NCBI RefSeq assembly: GCF_009801115.1
Contig: NZ_VTOL01000003.1
Location: 496,001 to 560,000 of the forward strand
Direction: 5' to 3'
From: Dyadobacter sp. 3J3
Lineage (GTDB): Bacteria > Bacteroidota > Bacteroidia > Cytophagales > Spirosomataceae
Length of the DNA: 64,000 nt
Positions 1 to 8,926 of this stretch are shown here, in pieces. A program made the position numbers and the translations under genes. The first letter of the stretch is position 1, and each line of letters begins with the position of its first letter. The notes beneath the pieces are model-generated. The model saw only the letters and a program-made list of their open reading frames with translations, was not told where the DNA came from and searched no databases.

Positions 1-1
1 G

Positions 2-997
2 AACATCCTCGCGATAGAATCGTCTTGTGACGAAACCTCGGCCTCAGTTTTATCTAACGGCAAAATTTGCTCCAATGTTGTTGCCACACAGCTCATTCAT
101 ACACAATATGGCGGCGTAGTTCCCGAATTGGCATCGCGCGCACACCAGCAACACATTCTGCCTGTGGTAGATAAAGCCTTGACTGATGCAAAAGTAACAA
201 AAAAAGACCTTGATGCCATCGCTTTTACGAAAGGACCCGGTTTATTAGGCGCTTTACTGGTTGGGACTTCTTTTGCCAAATCCATGGCGCTTGGCCTTGG
301 TCTGCCGCTCATTGAAATAAATCACATGCAGGCGCACGTTTTAGCGCATTTTATTCAGGACCCAAAACCGGAATTTCCTTTTCTGTGCTTGACCGTAAGC
401 GGCGGCCATACCCAGATTGTAAAAGTAACCAGTCCCTTGGAAATGGAAGTTATCGGACAAACCCGGGATGATGCTGTTGGAGAAGCTTTTGATAAAACGG
501 CAAAATTGCTTGATCTGCCTTATCCTGGCGGCCCATTGATTGATAAATATGCCAAAACCGGAAATCCGCTGGCTTATACATTTCCGTTGCCCGAAATGCC
601 CGAACTTGATTTTTCTTTTAGCGGGATCAAAACTTCGTTTATGTATTTTCTGCAAAAACAGGTTCGTGAAAATCCGAATTTTATAAAAGAAAATATAGAA
701 GATATTTGCGCCAGCGTTCAGCATACACTGGTTAATATTCTTTTGAAAAAATTAAAAAAAGCAGCGAAGGAAACCGGGATCAAAGAAATTGCTATTGCGG
801 GCGGCGTATCGGCGAACTCAGGATTAAGAACATCCTTACTCGAACTTGGACAGCAATTAAACTGGAAAGTATACATTCCCGATTTTGAATATTGCACGGA
901 CAATGCTGCCATGATCGCCATGGCGGCTCATTACAAATATTTGAATGCGGACTTCTGCGACCAGACAGTAAGTCCGATGGCCAGAATGGAATTTTAA
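2..997 (+). CDS. tsaD: tRNA N6-adenosine threonylcarbamoyltransferase TsaD (5' partial)
   Basis: This is nearly all of TsaD (331 residues), the catalytic subunit that transfers the threonylcarbamoyl group to A37 of ANN-decoding tRNAs in the cytoplasm. The frame is open from base 2 and begins with the N-terminal signature NILAIESSCDET, so only the first few codons lie outside the window. The metal-binding NHMQAH motif, the SGGHT loop and the ASAP-type GGVSANSGLR stretch are present and the C-terminus is intact. The MOSC gene follows after 19 bp on the same strand, so the two may be co-transcribed. The assignment is firm from the conserved motifs. Confidence 0.95.
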   Translation, partial: NILAIESSCDETSASVLSNGKICSNVVATQLIHTQYGGVVPELASRAHQQHILPVVDKALTDAKVTKKDLDAIAFTKGPGLLGALLVGTSFAKSMALGLGLPLIEINHMQAHVLAHFIQDPKPEFPFLCLTVSGGHTQIVKVTSPLEMEVIGQTRDDAVGEAFDKTAKLLDLPYPGGPLIDKYAKTGNPLAYTFPLPEMPELDFSFSGIKTSFMYFLQKQVRENPNFIKENIEDICASVQHTLVNILLKKLKKAAKETGIKEIAIAGGVSANSGLRTSLLELGQQLNWKVYIPDFEYCTDNAAMIAMAAHYKYLNADFCDQTVSPMARMEF

Positions 998-1016
998 TAC
1001 TTCAAAACCTTAGATC

Positions 1017-1814
1017 ATGATCCTCTCAGAAATCTGGATTTATCCCGTAAAATCATTGGCCGGAATACGTTTAACGGAAGCTCAGGTTGAAGAAAAAGGA
1101 CTTCAATACGATCGGCGATGGATGATCGTTGACGAAAACGGGCGATTTCTTACGCAACGGGAATTCTCAAAAATGGCTATGCTGGAAGTGGCCGTACTGG
1201 AAAATGGCTTATCCATTTCAAGTCGGTTGGAATCCGGAAATAATATTCTTGTGCCTTTCAAACCCGTTTCTTCAAATTCAGTTTCTGTAACAGTTTGGGA
1301 TGATGAAGTGGAAGCTCTTACCGTAAGTGACGAGGTTGATAAATGGCTTTCGGAACAATTGGAGCGGGAAGTAAAACTGGTTATCATGCCGGAATCCACA
1401 CAAAGAAAAGCAGATCCGAAATATGCCAAAAATAACGAAAATGTAAGTTTTGCCGACGGATTTCCATTTTTGATGATTTCCCAGGCTTCACTGGACAATT
1501 TAAATGAGCGCCTGGAATTGCCGATTGTAATGCAGCGTTTCCGTCCAAATTTTGTCGTGACAGGAACAAATCCACATGCAGAAGACGACTGGAAATCCAT
1601 TCAGATCGGCGGATTATTTTTTGATATTGTAAAACCCTGTGCCCGGTGCATACTCACCACGATTGATCCCGAAACAGCCGAAAAAGGAAAAGAGCCGCTT
1701 AAAACACTGGCGACTTACAGAAGAGTTGGCAACAAAATACTTTTTGGCCAGAATGTTGTAACAAAACAAAACGGCCTGATCAAACAGGGCGACCCGATTT
1801 CATTAGTAGAATAA
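1017..1814 (+). CDS. MOSC domain protein with MOSC N-terminal beta barrel
   Basis: This 265-residue protein starts with the beta-barrel signature of the MOSC_N domain (SEIWIYPVKSLAGIRL), followed by the DRRWMIVDENGRFLTQR segment. The C-terminal MOSC domain has the conserved cysteine pair in VKPCARC near residue 208. MOSC proteins bind sulfur or molybdenum cofactor; this two-domain form resembles the mARC/YcbX class that reduces N-hydroxylated compounds with Mo cofactor. The substrate here is unknown. It lies between tsaD and a membrane protein gene that begins 10 bp downstream. Confidence 0.88.
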   Translation: MILSEIWIYPVKSLAGIRLTEAQVEEKGLQYDRRWMIVDENGRFLTQREFSKMAMLEVAVLENGLSISSRLESGNNILVPFKPVSSNSVSVTVWDDEVEALTVSDEVDKWLSEQLEREVKLVIMPESTQRKADPKYAKNNENVSFADGFPFLMISQASLDNLNERLELPIVMQRFRPNFVVTGTNPHAEDDWKSIQIGGLFFDIVKPCARCILTTIDPETAEKGKEPLKTLATYRRVGNKILFGQNVVTKQNGLIKQGDPISLVE

Positions 1815-1824
1815 AAATTTTTTT

Positions 1825-2688
1825 GTGAAAATAGATTTACTCAACTCCATCTTCGTTTTAATCCGCAAATTCCGTCCTGTTCATTTACATTGGGCAAACC
1901 TCGATCTGGCTTCCGCGGCTATGATTTGTCAGGTTGCATTTAACCGTTTGCCAGTTGGAAAAACTACCATTAGTATACCGGCAAACATTGTTCTGGGACT
2001 GGCTGTTTTTGTTATTTCCTCCATGAACCGACTTCTGGATAACAGAAAACCAGCTAAAACGGAAATGAAGCGTTTTTTACCAAATCAGAAAAACCGGATT
2101 ACTTTTTTAGAAGTTGTTGCAGGCGGATTGGTAGCTGGCATTTTTATAGCTTTTTACATGCCTGCAAATGTTTGGAAAATTGCGGTAGGGATGGTTATTT
2201 TCTCAGGACTCAGCTTATGGTTAATATCCATCTTACCCGAAAGAAGTCCTTTACATTCACTTCGTGCGCCGGTATCTGCTGTAATTTTTACCGTTGGAAT
2301 TTTATCTTTTACGTTATTTTCAAATCAGGAAATTGGTAAAGAAATGAAATATTCCGCGGCTTTATTTTTTCTGATCATATTACAAAACTCTCTGCTTTCA
2401 TCTTATTTACAATCGGTTGAATATCCAAATATTTCAAACTTTACGGGGTTACTGAAAGCACCTTTGTCTAAAAGGATTTTACATGCTATAACATTTTTTA
2501 TAATCTCGGAAGGAATATTTATTTGTATGCATACAGAATTCCGCTACACACAACGTTTATCCGTTATATTGATGATAATGGCTGTTTTACAGTCTGCTAT
2601 GGTACAAAATACCAGTTTTATGCAAAAAAATAAATACAAAGGAATGCTTGTAACGATGGTTTTGCTGATACCATTTTTGATTTTGTAA
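1825..2688 (+). CDS. polytopic membrane protein, possibly UbiA-prenyltransferase-like
   Basis: A GTG start 10 bp after the MOSC gene gives 287 residues with about eight hydrophobic segments. The stretch around residues 65-90 (SMNRLLDNRKPAKTEMKRFL, then NR) recalls the aspartate-rich loop and the following arginine/asparagine pattern of UbiA-family prenyltransferases, but the classical NDxxDxxxD motif is not complete. I therefore call it a UbiA-like membrane protein only tentatively; a degenerate family member or an unrelated membrane protein is equally possible. The gene ends just before an 8-bp tandem repeat and a strong bidirectional terminator shared with lpxA. Confidence 0.6.
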   Translation: MKIDLLNSIFVLIRKFRPVHLHWANLDLASAAMICQVAFNRLPVGKTTISIPANIVLGLAVFVISSMNRLLDNRKPAKTEMKRFLPNQKNRITFLEVVAGGLVAGIFIAFYMPANVWKIAVGMVIFSGLSLWLISILPERSPLHSLRAPVSAVIFTVGILSFTLFSNQEIGKEMKYSAALFFLIILQNSLLSSYLQSVEYPNISNFTGLLKAPLSKRILHAITFFIISEGIFICMHTEFRYTQRLSVILMIMAVLQSAMVQNTSFMQKNKYKGMLVTMVLLIPFLIL

Positions 2689-2690
2689 TG

Positions 2691-2730
2691 AGAGAATGAG
2701 AGAATGAGAGAATGAGAGAATGAGAGAATT
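2691..2730. repeat. tandem repeat of an 8-bp unit, five copies
   Basis: Five head-to-tail copies of AGAGAATG (the last ends in T) begin two bases after the stop codon at 2686-2688 and run into the terminator stem. The array is outside coding sequence. It could vary in copy number by slippage without affecting a protein. Confidence 0.85.
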
Positions 2731-2788
2731 TTCAATAAACAAAAGCCCGATTTTCGAACGAAAATCGGGCTTTTGTTTATTGAAAATT
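2727..2788. terminator. bidirectional rho-independent terminator between convergent genes
   Basis: A perfect 30-bp inverted repeat (arms 2727-2756 and 2759-2788) with only two bases between the arms. The core pairs AAAGCCCGATTTTCG with its complement, and A/T-rich tails give a U-run on either strand. It separates the plus-strand membrane protein gene from lpxA on the minus strand. Confidence 0.9.
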
Positions 2789-2794
2789 CAACTT

Positions 2795-3607
2795 TTAGGA
2801 CTGAGATTCTGATTCTCCGGATCCGTACGTTTGGAATGGGCTTTTCATGATTCCTCTTTCCGAAGTACGTACGAAGTTTACAACTTCGTCGCGCTCGTTG
2901 GATGGAGGTAATTCAAGTTCAATTTTCTGTAAAGCCTCAGCATTGTTAAGGCCTCGCATATAAATGTACCGGTAAATATTCTGGATCTCGATGATTTTCT
3001 CATTGCTGTAACCTCTGCGGCGCAATCCTACCGAGTTGATACCTGCATAAGAAATTGGCTCACGGGCAGCTTTTGTAAAAGGCGGAACGTCCTTACGCAC
3101 AAGCGAAGCACCTGATACAAATGAATGCGCACCGATTTTCACAAATTGATGTACAGCACTCATCGCACTCACAATCGCCCAGTCGTCCACATGTACGTGG
3201 CCTGCCATCTGCACATTGTTTCCAATAATACAATTGTTTCCTACACGGCAATCGTGCGCGACGTGTGCGTAAGCCATAATCAAACAACCAGATCCAACCA
3301 CCGTTTTCCAGTGTTCCTCGGTTCCGCGGCTTATAGTGGCATACTCACGAACAATGGTATTGTCACCAATAATTGTCAGCGTGTATTCATTGTTATATTT
3401 TAAATCCTGAGGCGTTGAAGAAATCACAGCTCCGGAAAATATACGGCAATTTTTCCCGATACGCGCACCTGCATTAATAACTGCATGTGAGCCTATCCAG
3501 GTACCTTCTCCTATTTCTACATCTGCATGTATCATAGCGAAGGGTTCGATTTCTACATTCGCTGCGATCTTCGCGTCTGAATGAATATATGCTAACTGTT
3601 GTGTCAT
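2795..3607 (-). CDS. lpxA: UDP-N-acetylglucosamine O-acyltransferase LpxA
   Basis: This 270-residue protein consists of left-handed beta-helix hexapeptide repeats followed by a C-terminal helical domain (RRRGYSNEKIIEIQNIYRYIY). LpxA transfers a 3-hydroxyacyl chain from acyl carrier protein to UDP-GlcNAc, the first step of lipid A synthesis. The catalytic-histidine region AYAHVAHDCRVGNN and the family segment GGTEEHW-like (SRGTEEHWKT) are visible. Its ATG overlaps the stop of the upstream lpxC/fabZ gene by 4 bp, so translation is probably coupled. It is the last gene of the cluster and ends at the bidirectional terminator. Confidence 0.96.
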   Translation of the reverse strand: MTQQLAYIHSDAKIAANVEIEPFAMIHADVEIGEGTWIGSHAVINAGARIGKNCRIFSGAVISSTPQDLKYNNEYTLTIIGDNTIVREYATISRGTEEHWKTVVGSGCLIMAYAHVAHDCRVGNNCIIGNNVQMAGHVHVDDWAIVSAMSAVHQFVKIGAHSFVSGASLVRKDVPPFTKAAREPISYAGINSVGLRRRGYSNEKIIEIQNIYRYIYMRGLNNAEALQKIELELPPSNERDEVVNFVRTSERGIMKSPFQTYGSGESESQS

Positions 3608-4995
3608 TTTTTCTTTACTAGACTTGCGATCATATCTGCTTCACACACCAGCTGTCCGGACACATATCCCCGGCCGCTCATTTTTACAATACCGCGTTTC
3701 ATCGGTGATGTAAAAACACATTTGAATATCACGGTATCACCCGGGAAAACATTTTTACGGAAACGGCAAGCGTCTATCCCGATTAGATAGGGCCAGTAAT
3801 TATCAGGATCCGGTACGCTGCTCAATACAAGAATACCGCCGGTCTGAGCCATAGCTTCAAGCTGCAACACCCCTGGCATCACAGGATTCCCTGGAAAATG
3901 CCCAAGAAAATATTCCTCATTAATCGTTACATTTTTGACACCTACCACGCTGTTTTCATCCAGTGCAATAATCTTGTCGATCATTTGGAAAGGATAACGA
4001 TGCGCAAGTAATTCCCCGATCTGCTTTATATCAAGAACGGGTGCTTTATTCGGATCGTATGTAGGAATGTCTCCTTTTCCAGACTTGATGAGTTTTTTTA
4101 TCTTTTTTGCCAGCGCTACATTCGCTGCATGTCCCGGACGTGCTGCCAGGATTTGCGCTTTTATAGGCCTTCCAATCAGAGCCAAATCACCGATAAGATC
4201 CAGTAGCTTGTGACGGGCCATTTCATTCGGATAATGCAGTTCTACATTATTCAAAATTCCTTTTGACTCGTCAACACTCACTTTTGGCTTATTAAGCAAC
4301 TGTGATAAATGATCAAGCTCGCCTTCTTGTACGTCCCTGTCAACAATAACTATTGCGTTGGTAAGGTCTCCTCCTTTGATCAGATTTTGTTTGTACAGTG
4401 CTTCGAGTTCATGTAAAAACACAAACGTCCGGCATCTTGCGATATCATCTTTAAATAAGGTAATATCGTTCAAAGAAGCATGCTGGCTGCTGATTACTTT
4501 TGAATTGTAGTCAACCATTACCGTCAATCTATAATCGGAGAGTGGCAAAGCGGCCATCTCGATATCATTTTCCTTATTTTTATAATGAACGTATTCAGGA
4601 ACTTCAAAATAATTACGATAGGCATTTTGTTCCTCAATACCTGCATCCAGTAATGCATCAATAAATTTGATAGAACTTCCGTCCATGATCGGAGGTTCAG
4701 GACCATCCAGCTGAATCAGGACATTGTCAATCTGCAAACCCACCAAAGCGGCAAGTGTATGCTCAACAGTATTGATTCTGGCTCCGTTTTGTTCAATGGT
4801 CGTCCCTCGGGACAAATCCACCACATTGTCCACATCGGCGTCAACAATTGGCTGATTCGGTAAATCAACACGTTGAAATTTATAACCGTGATTGGCAGCG
4901 GCAGGAACAAATGTCATTGTTGCCACTACACCTGTGTGTAAACCCACTCCCGTAACGGATACGGACTTCTTAATGGTTTGTTGTTTTTCGTTCAT
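3604..4995 (-). CDS. lpxC/fabZ: bifunctional UDP-3-O-acyl-N-acetylglucosamine deacetylase / 3-hydroxyacyl-ACP dehydratase (LpxC-FabZ fusion)
   Basis: The N-terminal two thirds is LpxC, the zinc deacetylase that commits lipid A synthesis, with VEHTLAAL (His79) and the HKLLDLIGD zinc/catalytic motif. The last ~140 residues are FabZ, the hotdog-fold dehydratase of fatty acid elongation, with HRYPFQMID and GHFPGNPVMPGVLQLEAMAQ. This fusion is typical of Bacteroidota. I place the start at 4995 (MNEKQQTIKK, 463 residues) because AAGGAGA lies 5 bases upstream; a start at 5052 would add a poorly conserved basic extension. The 3' end overlaps lpxA. Confidence 0.95.
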   Translation of the reverse strand: MNEKQQTIKKSVSVTGVGLHTGVVATMTFVPAAANHGYKFQRVDLPNQPIVDADVDNVVDLSRGTTIEQNGARINTVEHTLAALVGLQIDNVLIQLDGPEPPIMDGSSIKFIDALLDAGIEEQNAYRNYFEVPEYVHYKNKENDIEMAALPLSDYRLTVMVDYNSKVISSQHASLNDITLFKDDIARCRTFVFLHELEALYKQNLIKGGDLTNAIVIVDRDVQEGELDHLSQLLNKPKVSVDESKGILNNVELHYPNEMARHKLLDLIGDLALIGRPIKAQILAARPGHAANVALAKKIKKLIKSGKGDIPTYDPNKAPVLDIKQIGELLAHRYPFQMIDKIIALDENSVVGVKNVTINEEYFLGHFPGNPVMPGVLQLEAMAQTGGILVLSSVPDPDNYWPYLIGIDACRFRKNVFPGDTVIFKCVFTSPMKRGIVKMSGRGYVSGQLVCEADMIASLVKKK

Positions 4996-5088
4996 TATAT
5001 TCTCCTTATCTACTAAAAGGCTGCGGGGCTTGCGGTTGCCAAATTTGAGCATTATAGCCCAAATTTAATTATTTAATTTCTTTATATT

Positions 5089-6126
5089 TTAATGTTGAGA
5101 AACTTCTCTTTTACTTTCAAGTTCTTTCAATCTTTCTTCCAATTGAGGCAATCTTCTTGTCAATGCCATGGATCTCAAATGCTCTGTCAAATCTCTCGCA
5201 GGTGATCCTGAAAGTGATAATCCTTCTTTTTTGATCGATTTCCCCAGACCAGACTGTGCACCTATTTTGGTATTGTTGGCTAGGATTACATGTCCGGTAA
5301 TACCTACCTGTCCACCGATAATACATTGCTCTCCAACGCGTGACGAACCTGCAATTCCGGCCTGCGCTGCAATGACTGTATTTTCTCCAATCTCAACATT
5401 ATGCGCAATCTGAACCAGATTATCGATTTTAACTCCTTTTCTGATGATTGTTGAACCCATAGTTGCACAATCGATCGTCGAATTGGAGCCAATGCTCACA
5501 TCATCTTCGATAATGACATTACCCAACTGCGGGATTCTTTTGTAAGAACCATCCGCCTGCGGAGCAAAACCAAAACCATCACTGCCAATAACCGTATTCG
5601 CGAAAATACAGCAATTTTTACCAATTATTGTATTATCATAAATTCTTACACCAGGGTGGATTATTGTGTTGTCACCAACTTCAATACCATCTCCCAGATA
5701 GGCATTTGGATATATTTTAACATTGTTTCCAATCTTGCAATCACGTCCGATATAGGAGAACGCGCCACGGTAGCCGAATGGCCCCATTTCACTGTTTTCT
5801 CCAATAAAACTGGGTTGTTCAATACCTTTTTTCCCGGTGGCGAGACGTTTCTGATATTCTTCAAGAAGTACTGTAAAAGCAGTATAGGCGTTTTCTACAT
5901 ATATCAATGTAGCGCCAATATCCTGTTTAGGAACAAAATCCTTATTAACAATTACGGCCGACGATTGTGTGGTATAGATATAGGATTCGTATTTACTATT
6001 GGCAAGAAAAGAGATACAACCGGGCTGGCCCTCCTCAATTTTTGCAGCCGAATCAATTGTAACTGTGTCATCACCAACGGTAGTTCCATCAAGCATCTTT
6101 GCAATCTCGCTGACAGTAAATTTCAT
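5089..6126 (-). CDS. lpxD: UDP-3-O-acylglucosamine N-acyltransferase LpxD
   Basis: LpxD adds the N-linked 3-hydroxyacyl chain to UDP-3-O-acyl-glucosamine, the third step of lipid A synthesis. The 345-residue protein has the N-terminal uridine-binding domain (about 1-100), a long hexapeptide-repeat beta helix, and a C-terminal helix ([24 protein letters not shown]). The family signatures GSDGFGFAP and the catalytic-histidine region [12 protein letters not shown] are present. It sits between the HD-domain gene and lpxC/fabZ, with a 93-bp gap to the latter, in the order common in Bacteroidota. Confidence 0.96.
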   Translation of the reverse strand: MKFTVSEIAKMLDGTTVGDDTVTIDSAAKIEEGQPGCISFLANSKYESYIYTTQSSAVIVNKDFVPKQDIGATLIYVENAYTAFTVLLEEYQKRLATGKKGIEQPSFIGENSEMGPFGYRGAFSYIGRDCKIGNNVKIYPNAYLGDGIEVGDNTIIHPGVRIYDNTIIGKNCCIFANTVIGSDGFGFAPQADGSYKRIPQLGNVIIEDDVSIGSNSTIDCATMGSTIIRKGVKIDNLVQIAHNVEIGENTVIAAQAGIAGSSRVGEQCIIGGQVGITGHVILANNTKIGAQSGLGKSIKKEGLSLSGSPARDLTEHLRSMALTRRLPQLEERLKELESKREVSQH

Positions 6127-6217
6127 ATTCTCGGCTAATTTCTGGTAACGTCTTTGTAAGTAATAAAGCTATTTATAAAAAAGGCTCTTTTTTATTGTGT
6201 AAGAATTGACATCCTCA

Positions 6218-7450
6218 CTAACCACGCAAAGATACATTTTTACCCCAACATACATAATACTTGCGGACAATCTTAGTGAGTGCTTCGATGGTTGGAATGT
6301 CGGAAGCATCGGCAATATCCAGCAAAGTGCCATTTTTCATTTTGACCTTTATGGGATCCTGTTCCTTCTCATAGGCCGAATTCGTAGTTTCTCCTGTGAT
6401 CAGAAAGTATGACAACTCACTTTCCTTTAACCCCTGCGCTAAAAGTTTTTCACGTAAAGGTTTCAAAATTTCCTCCCCTGGCATTTCTTTAAAAAAGCTG
6501 ATCTTAAACAAATGCCTATCCAGTAAGCTTTTACAAAGTGTGGACAATACTTCATCCGGATTTTTCGCCCAGCCCTTCACAGACGCCCATACGTCGTTAT
6601 CATCCAGATTGTTGAAAGATTCTAACAAATCGACGTTCTCTTCAAAATCAGCAAGTGTAAAATTATTATGCAGGAAACGGGAAAAATCCGTGGTCGCAAA
6701 TAAATTTTCACCTTGGGCAGATAATTCACGTGCACGTCTTAAAATTTCAGTAAGCATGGCCTGCGCGCTGAGTAAAGTTTTGTGCAGATAAACCTGCCAG
6801 TACATAAGCCGGCGCGCATGAAGAAAATTTTCTATACTCAGTATCCCTTTTTCTTCAACCACAAGTTGATCCTGACTAATATCCAGCATTTTTATCAGAC
6901 GGTCGGCACCGATAGAACCCTCAATAACGCCCGTATAAAAACTGTCACGGTTAAGATAATCCATCCGGTCCATATCCAGCTGACTGGAAATCATCTGGTG
7001 AAAAAACTTTCTTGGATACACCCCTTCAAACATTTGAATGGCAATATCCAGGCGCCCGTCCATTTGCCTGTTAAGTTCCTTCATCATAGCCAGCGTGATA
7101 GATTCATGCTCCACGCCGGGTAATAGAACACTTTCAAGCACATGGGAAAAAGGCCCGTGACCAAGATCATGCAAAAGAATAGCAGCCTGGGCCGCTTCAA
7201 GTTCCGGTTCCCAAATTAAATGGCCTCTTTCCTGCAAAGCACGTAAAGCCTGGCTCATCAAATGCATGGCGCCCAGCGCATGGTGAAAACGTGTATGCAG
7301 CGCGCCAGGATAAACCAGATCAGCCAAACCCAGCTGTTTTATTCTTCTTAAACGCTGAAAATAAGGATGTTCAACCAAATCAAAGAGCAAATCTGAGGAA
7401 ATGGTGATAAAGCCGTAAACCGGATCGTTGATTATTTTTCTTTTGTTCAA
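6218..7450 (-). CDS. HD-domain phosphohydrolase (dNTPase/SAMHD1-like)
   Basis: The metal-binding HD motifs are clear: HTRFHHALG, LLHDLGHGPFSH, and the distal aspartate in LDMDRMDYLNRDS. The protein therefore belongs to the HD superfamily near SAMHD1/YdhJ-type dNTP triphosphohydrolases; the substrate is unknown. I prefer the TTG start at 7450 (MNKRKIINDPVYGF, 410 residues) because that is where family similarity begins, and because an ATG at 7516 would lie on top of the divergent tRNA promoter. The ATG start would give 432 residues. It is the first gene before lpxD, 91 bp away. Confidence 0.85.
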   Translation of the reverse strand: MNKRKIINDPVYGFITISSDLLFDLVEHPYFQRLRRIKQLGLADLVYPGALHTRFHHALGAMHLMSQALRALQERGHLIWEPELEAAQAAILLHDLGHGPFSHVLESVLLPGVEHESITLAMMKELNRQMDGRLDIAIQMFEGVYPRKFFHQMISSQLDMDRMDYLNRDSFYTGVIEGSIGADRLIKMLDISQDQLVVEEKGILSIENFLHARRLMYWQVYLHKTLLSAQAMLTEILRRARELSAQGENLFATTDFSRFLHNNFTLADFEENVDLLESFNNLDDNDVWASVKGWAKNPDEVLSTLCKSLLDRHLFKISFFKEMPGEEILKPLREKLLAQGLKESELSYFLITGETTNSAYEKEQDPIKVKMKNGTLLDIADASDIPTIEALTKIVRKYYVCWGKNVSLRG

Positions 7451-7515
7451 AACTTCTTTTTTTGCAAAAATAGTAAACTGTGAACGCAGAAAAGAATGAA
7501 ATCTTATGATAATCA

Positions 7516-7546
7516 TTTGGAGAATTAATCTCTTTCACTAATTTTG
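7516..7546 (+). promoter_or_regulatory. Bacteroidota-type promoter of the CAT tRNA gene
   Basis: TTTG at 7516-7519 and TAATTTTG at 7539-7546 are separated by 19 bp, matching the Bacteroidota housekeeping consensus (TTTG, N19, TAnnTTTG). The tRNA begins 70 bp downstream of the -7 box. The putative promoter of tRNA-Glu stands at a nearly identical distance from its gene. Confidence 0.6.
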
Positions 7547-7616
7547 CACTCCGAAGTCTTTCCAAGATCAGGAAAAGCTGAAATAGTTAAGAAAGTTTAC
7601 TTAATTATAAAAGCAC

Positions 7617-7690
7617 GGGCCTATAGCTCATTCGGTTAGAGCAACTGACTCATAATCAGTAGGTGCCTGGTTCGATTCCAGGTGGGCCCA
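7617..7690 (+). tRNA. tRNA with CAT anticodon (elongator Met or Ile2)
   Basis: The 74-nt gene folds as a standard cloverleaf. The acceptor stem pairs GGGCCTA with TGGGCCC and the discriminator base is A. The anticodon stem is ACTGA/TCAGT around the loop CTCATAA, giving anticodon CAT, and the T-arm contains GGTTCGATTCC. No CCA is encoded. Whether it is elongator tRNA-Met or a lysidine-modified tRNA-Ile2 cannot be decided by eye; a search for tilS and the other CAT tRNAs of the genome would settle it. Its 3' part from position 31 onward is the left attachment site of the island. Confidence 0.93.
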
Positions 7691-7709
7691 CTTGAAAATC
7701 AAGGACTTA
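7647..7709. repeat. attL: left copy of the 63-bp attachment repeat
   Basis: Identical to 33679-33741. It begins inside the anticodon stem of the tRNA (tRNA position 31), runs through the 3' end of the gene and stops after the left arm of the downstream terminator hairpin. Since the left copy restores a complete tRNA, integration does not inactivate the gene. Confidence 0.93.
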
Positions 7710-7736
7710 CGAGATCATTCTTGTGAGTCCTTTTTT
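7701..7736 (+). terminator. tRNA terminator, hybrid across the island's left edge
   Basis: AAGGACTTAC (7701-7710) pairs with GTGAGTCCTT (7723-7732) and is followed by a T-run. The left arm is in the attachment repeat, whereas the right arm is island DNA, so the island supplies its own half of the terminator. Confidence 0.75.
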
Positions 7737-7737
7737 A

Positions 7738-7761
7738 TTTGATACACAATTTGAGACACAA
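7738..7761 (+). promoter_or_regulatory. putative integrase arm-binding sites, left end (two 12-mers)
   Basis: Two abutting direct copies of TTTGATACACAA and TTTGAGACACAA start 29 bp inside the left repeat. The same doublet recurs at 33552-33575 near the right end in the same orientation. Paired sites flanking both att cores are what a lambda-type integrase needs for arm binding; the role is inferred. Confidence 0.6.
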
Positions 7762-7894
7762 CTCTTTTATTCCTTCTATTCTTCTACCGTTTCTCACCTT
7801 CAAGAAAAACTTGAAACCTCACCAGTCTATTAGCTTTTGGTATACCCAGTTGTCGTCTATTTCAATACATCTTATAACGTTACTCTAAATTAAA

Positions 7895-8221
7895 TTACAT
7901 ATTCGTCAATCTCCTATTGCATTCGTCAAGTTCTTCTTCAGACTCTTCGAGGTCAATTTCCAATTTTTGATTTTTTTGCAGAGCCTCTTGGTAAGTAAGT
8001 TCTAGTTCTTCATTTTCATCTTGCAACACTTGGTTTGTTTCGCGTGCTTCTTTGTAATTTGTTTCCAACTCTTCTTTTTCATCTTCAAGCTGCTTCTTTT
8101 CTTCATTGCATTGTTCCAATTGCTCTGTTAGTTTTTCACTTTCTCGATTACAACTTGTCAAAAGATGAAAAGAATTTAACACTAGCAATAAGACGAAACC
8201 ATTTAATACATTTTTTTTCAT
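7895..8221 (-). CDS. small coiled-coil lipoprotein
   Basis: The 108-residue product starts with a lipoprotein signal peptide (MKKNVLNGFVLLLVLNS, lipobox LLTSC), so it should be exported and lipidated at Cys24. The rest is an almost uninterrupted Glu/Lys/Leu-rich heptad pattern and should form a long coiled coil. I use the ATG at 8221; a TTG one codon upstream is possible. It is the leftmost gene of the island and lies alone on the minus strand, divergent from the next cluster. No family was recognised. Confidence 0.65.
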   Translation of the reverse strand: MKKNVLNGFVLLLVLNSFHLLTSCNRESEKLTEQLEQCNEEKKQLEDEKEELETNYKEARETNQVLQDENEELELTYQEALQKNQKLEIDLEESEEELDECNRRLTNM

Positions 8222-8323
8222 CAAGGTGTAACTTAATATTGAAATTTGAGTGTTTCAAAGCTTTTATCTCAGTTTCTGTTTACGCAGATAGAGAGGTACA
8301 AATATTTTTTGTTCAAATTTTAG

Positions 8324-8367
8324 CCAACCAAAACATTGACCATATACACAAGGTTGTATTGGTTGGG
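8324..8367. repeat. palindromic island repeat, copy 1
   Basis: Arms CCAACCA (8324-8330) and TGGTTGGG (8360-8367) are separated by exactly 29 bp, with AAACA next to the left arm and TATAC at the centre. Arm match continues inward for a few bases. It lies between two divergent genes, so it is not simply a terminator. The other copies are at 17503, 24462 and 29151. Confidence 0.75.
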
Positions 8368-8484
8368 TATGCAGAATACGGGAATTTACGATTTCCTTTG
8401 TTACCGTTAAATAAGTTCAAGGACTACAATACAATATTAAGGTGGTAATATTACGGTTACAATTTATAACCTTCTTTATTTTTC

Positions 8485-8880
8485 ATGAAATCATTCATTT
8501 ATCTGTTTATTTTCTTTGTCTTAGCTTCTACCTCTTCTTTCTCTCAAAGCTTTTATAAACAGCCAATTCATCGTACCAATACAAGCGGCACAAGCAGTGG
8601 ATATGTAAATCCAAACACAAATTATAATAGTGGTTACCAAAAGTCAAATGGAACAGTTGTTCAACCACATTACAAGACGCAGCAGAATCAGACAAATCTT
8701 GACAATTATTCAACACAAGGTAATGTCAATCCTTACACCTTGGAAAATGGGACTAAAGCAAAAGATTACTCCATCGATGCTTCTAACTATGGTTCAGGTA
8801 AGACTATTCAAACAGGAGAAAGAGGGGGACAATATTATATCAACAACAATGGCAATAAGGTGTACGTACCGAAACGCTGA
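8485..8880 (+). CDS. secreted Asn/Tyr-rich small protein
   Basis: A signal peptide (MKSFIYLFIFFVLASTSSFSQ) precedes about 110 polar residues rich in Asn, Thr, Tyr and Gly. The C-terminus TGERGGQYYINNNGNKVYVPKR matches a short GxRGGxYYxNxxGxKxYV motif that I recognise from many small secreted Bacteroidota proteins and from the PBCV-type basic adaptor repeat. The function is unknown. It is followed after 46 bp by a lipoprotein gene on the same strand. Confidence 0.65.
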   Translation: MKSFIYLFIFFVLASTSSFSQSFYKQPIHRTNTSGTSSGYVNPNTNYNSGYQKSNGTVVQPHYKTQQNQTNLDNYSTQGNVNPYTLENGTKAKDYSIDASNYGSGKTIQTGERGGQYYINNNGNKVYVPKR

Positions 8881-8926
8881 TTAAATCCTCTCACACCCTC
8901 AACTTTTACTTTTTAAAATCCCATTC

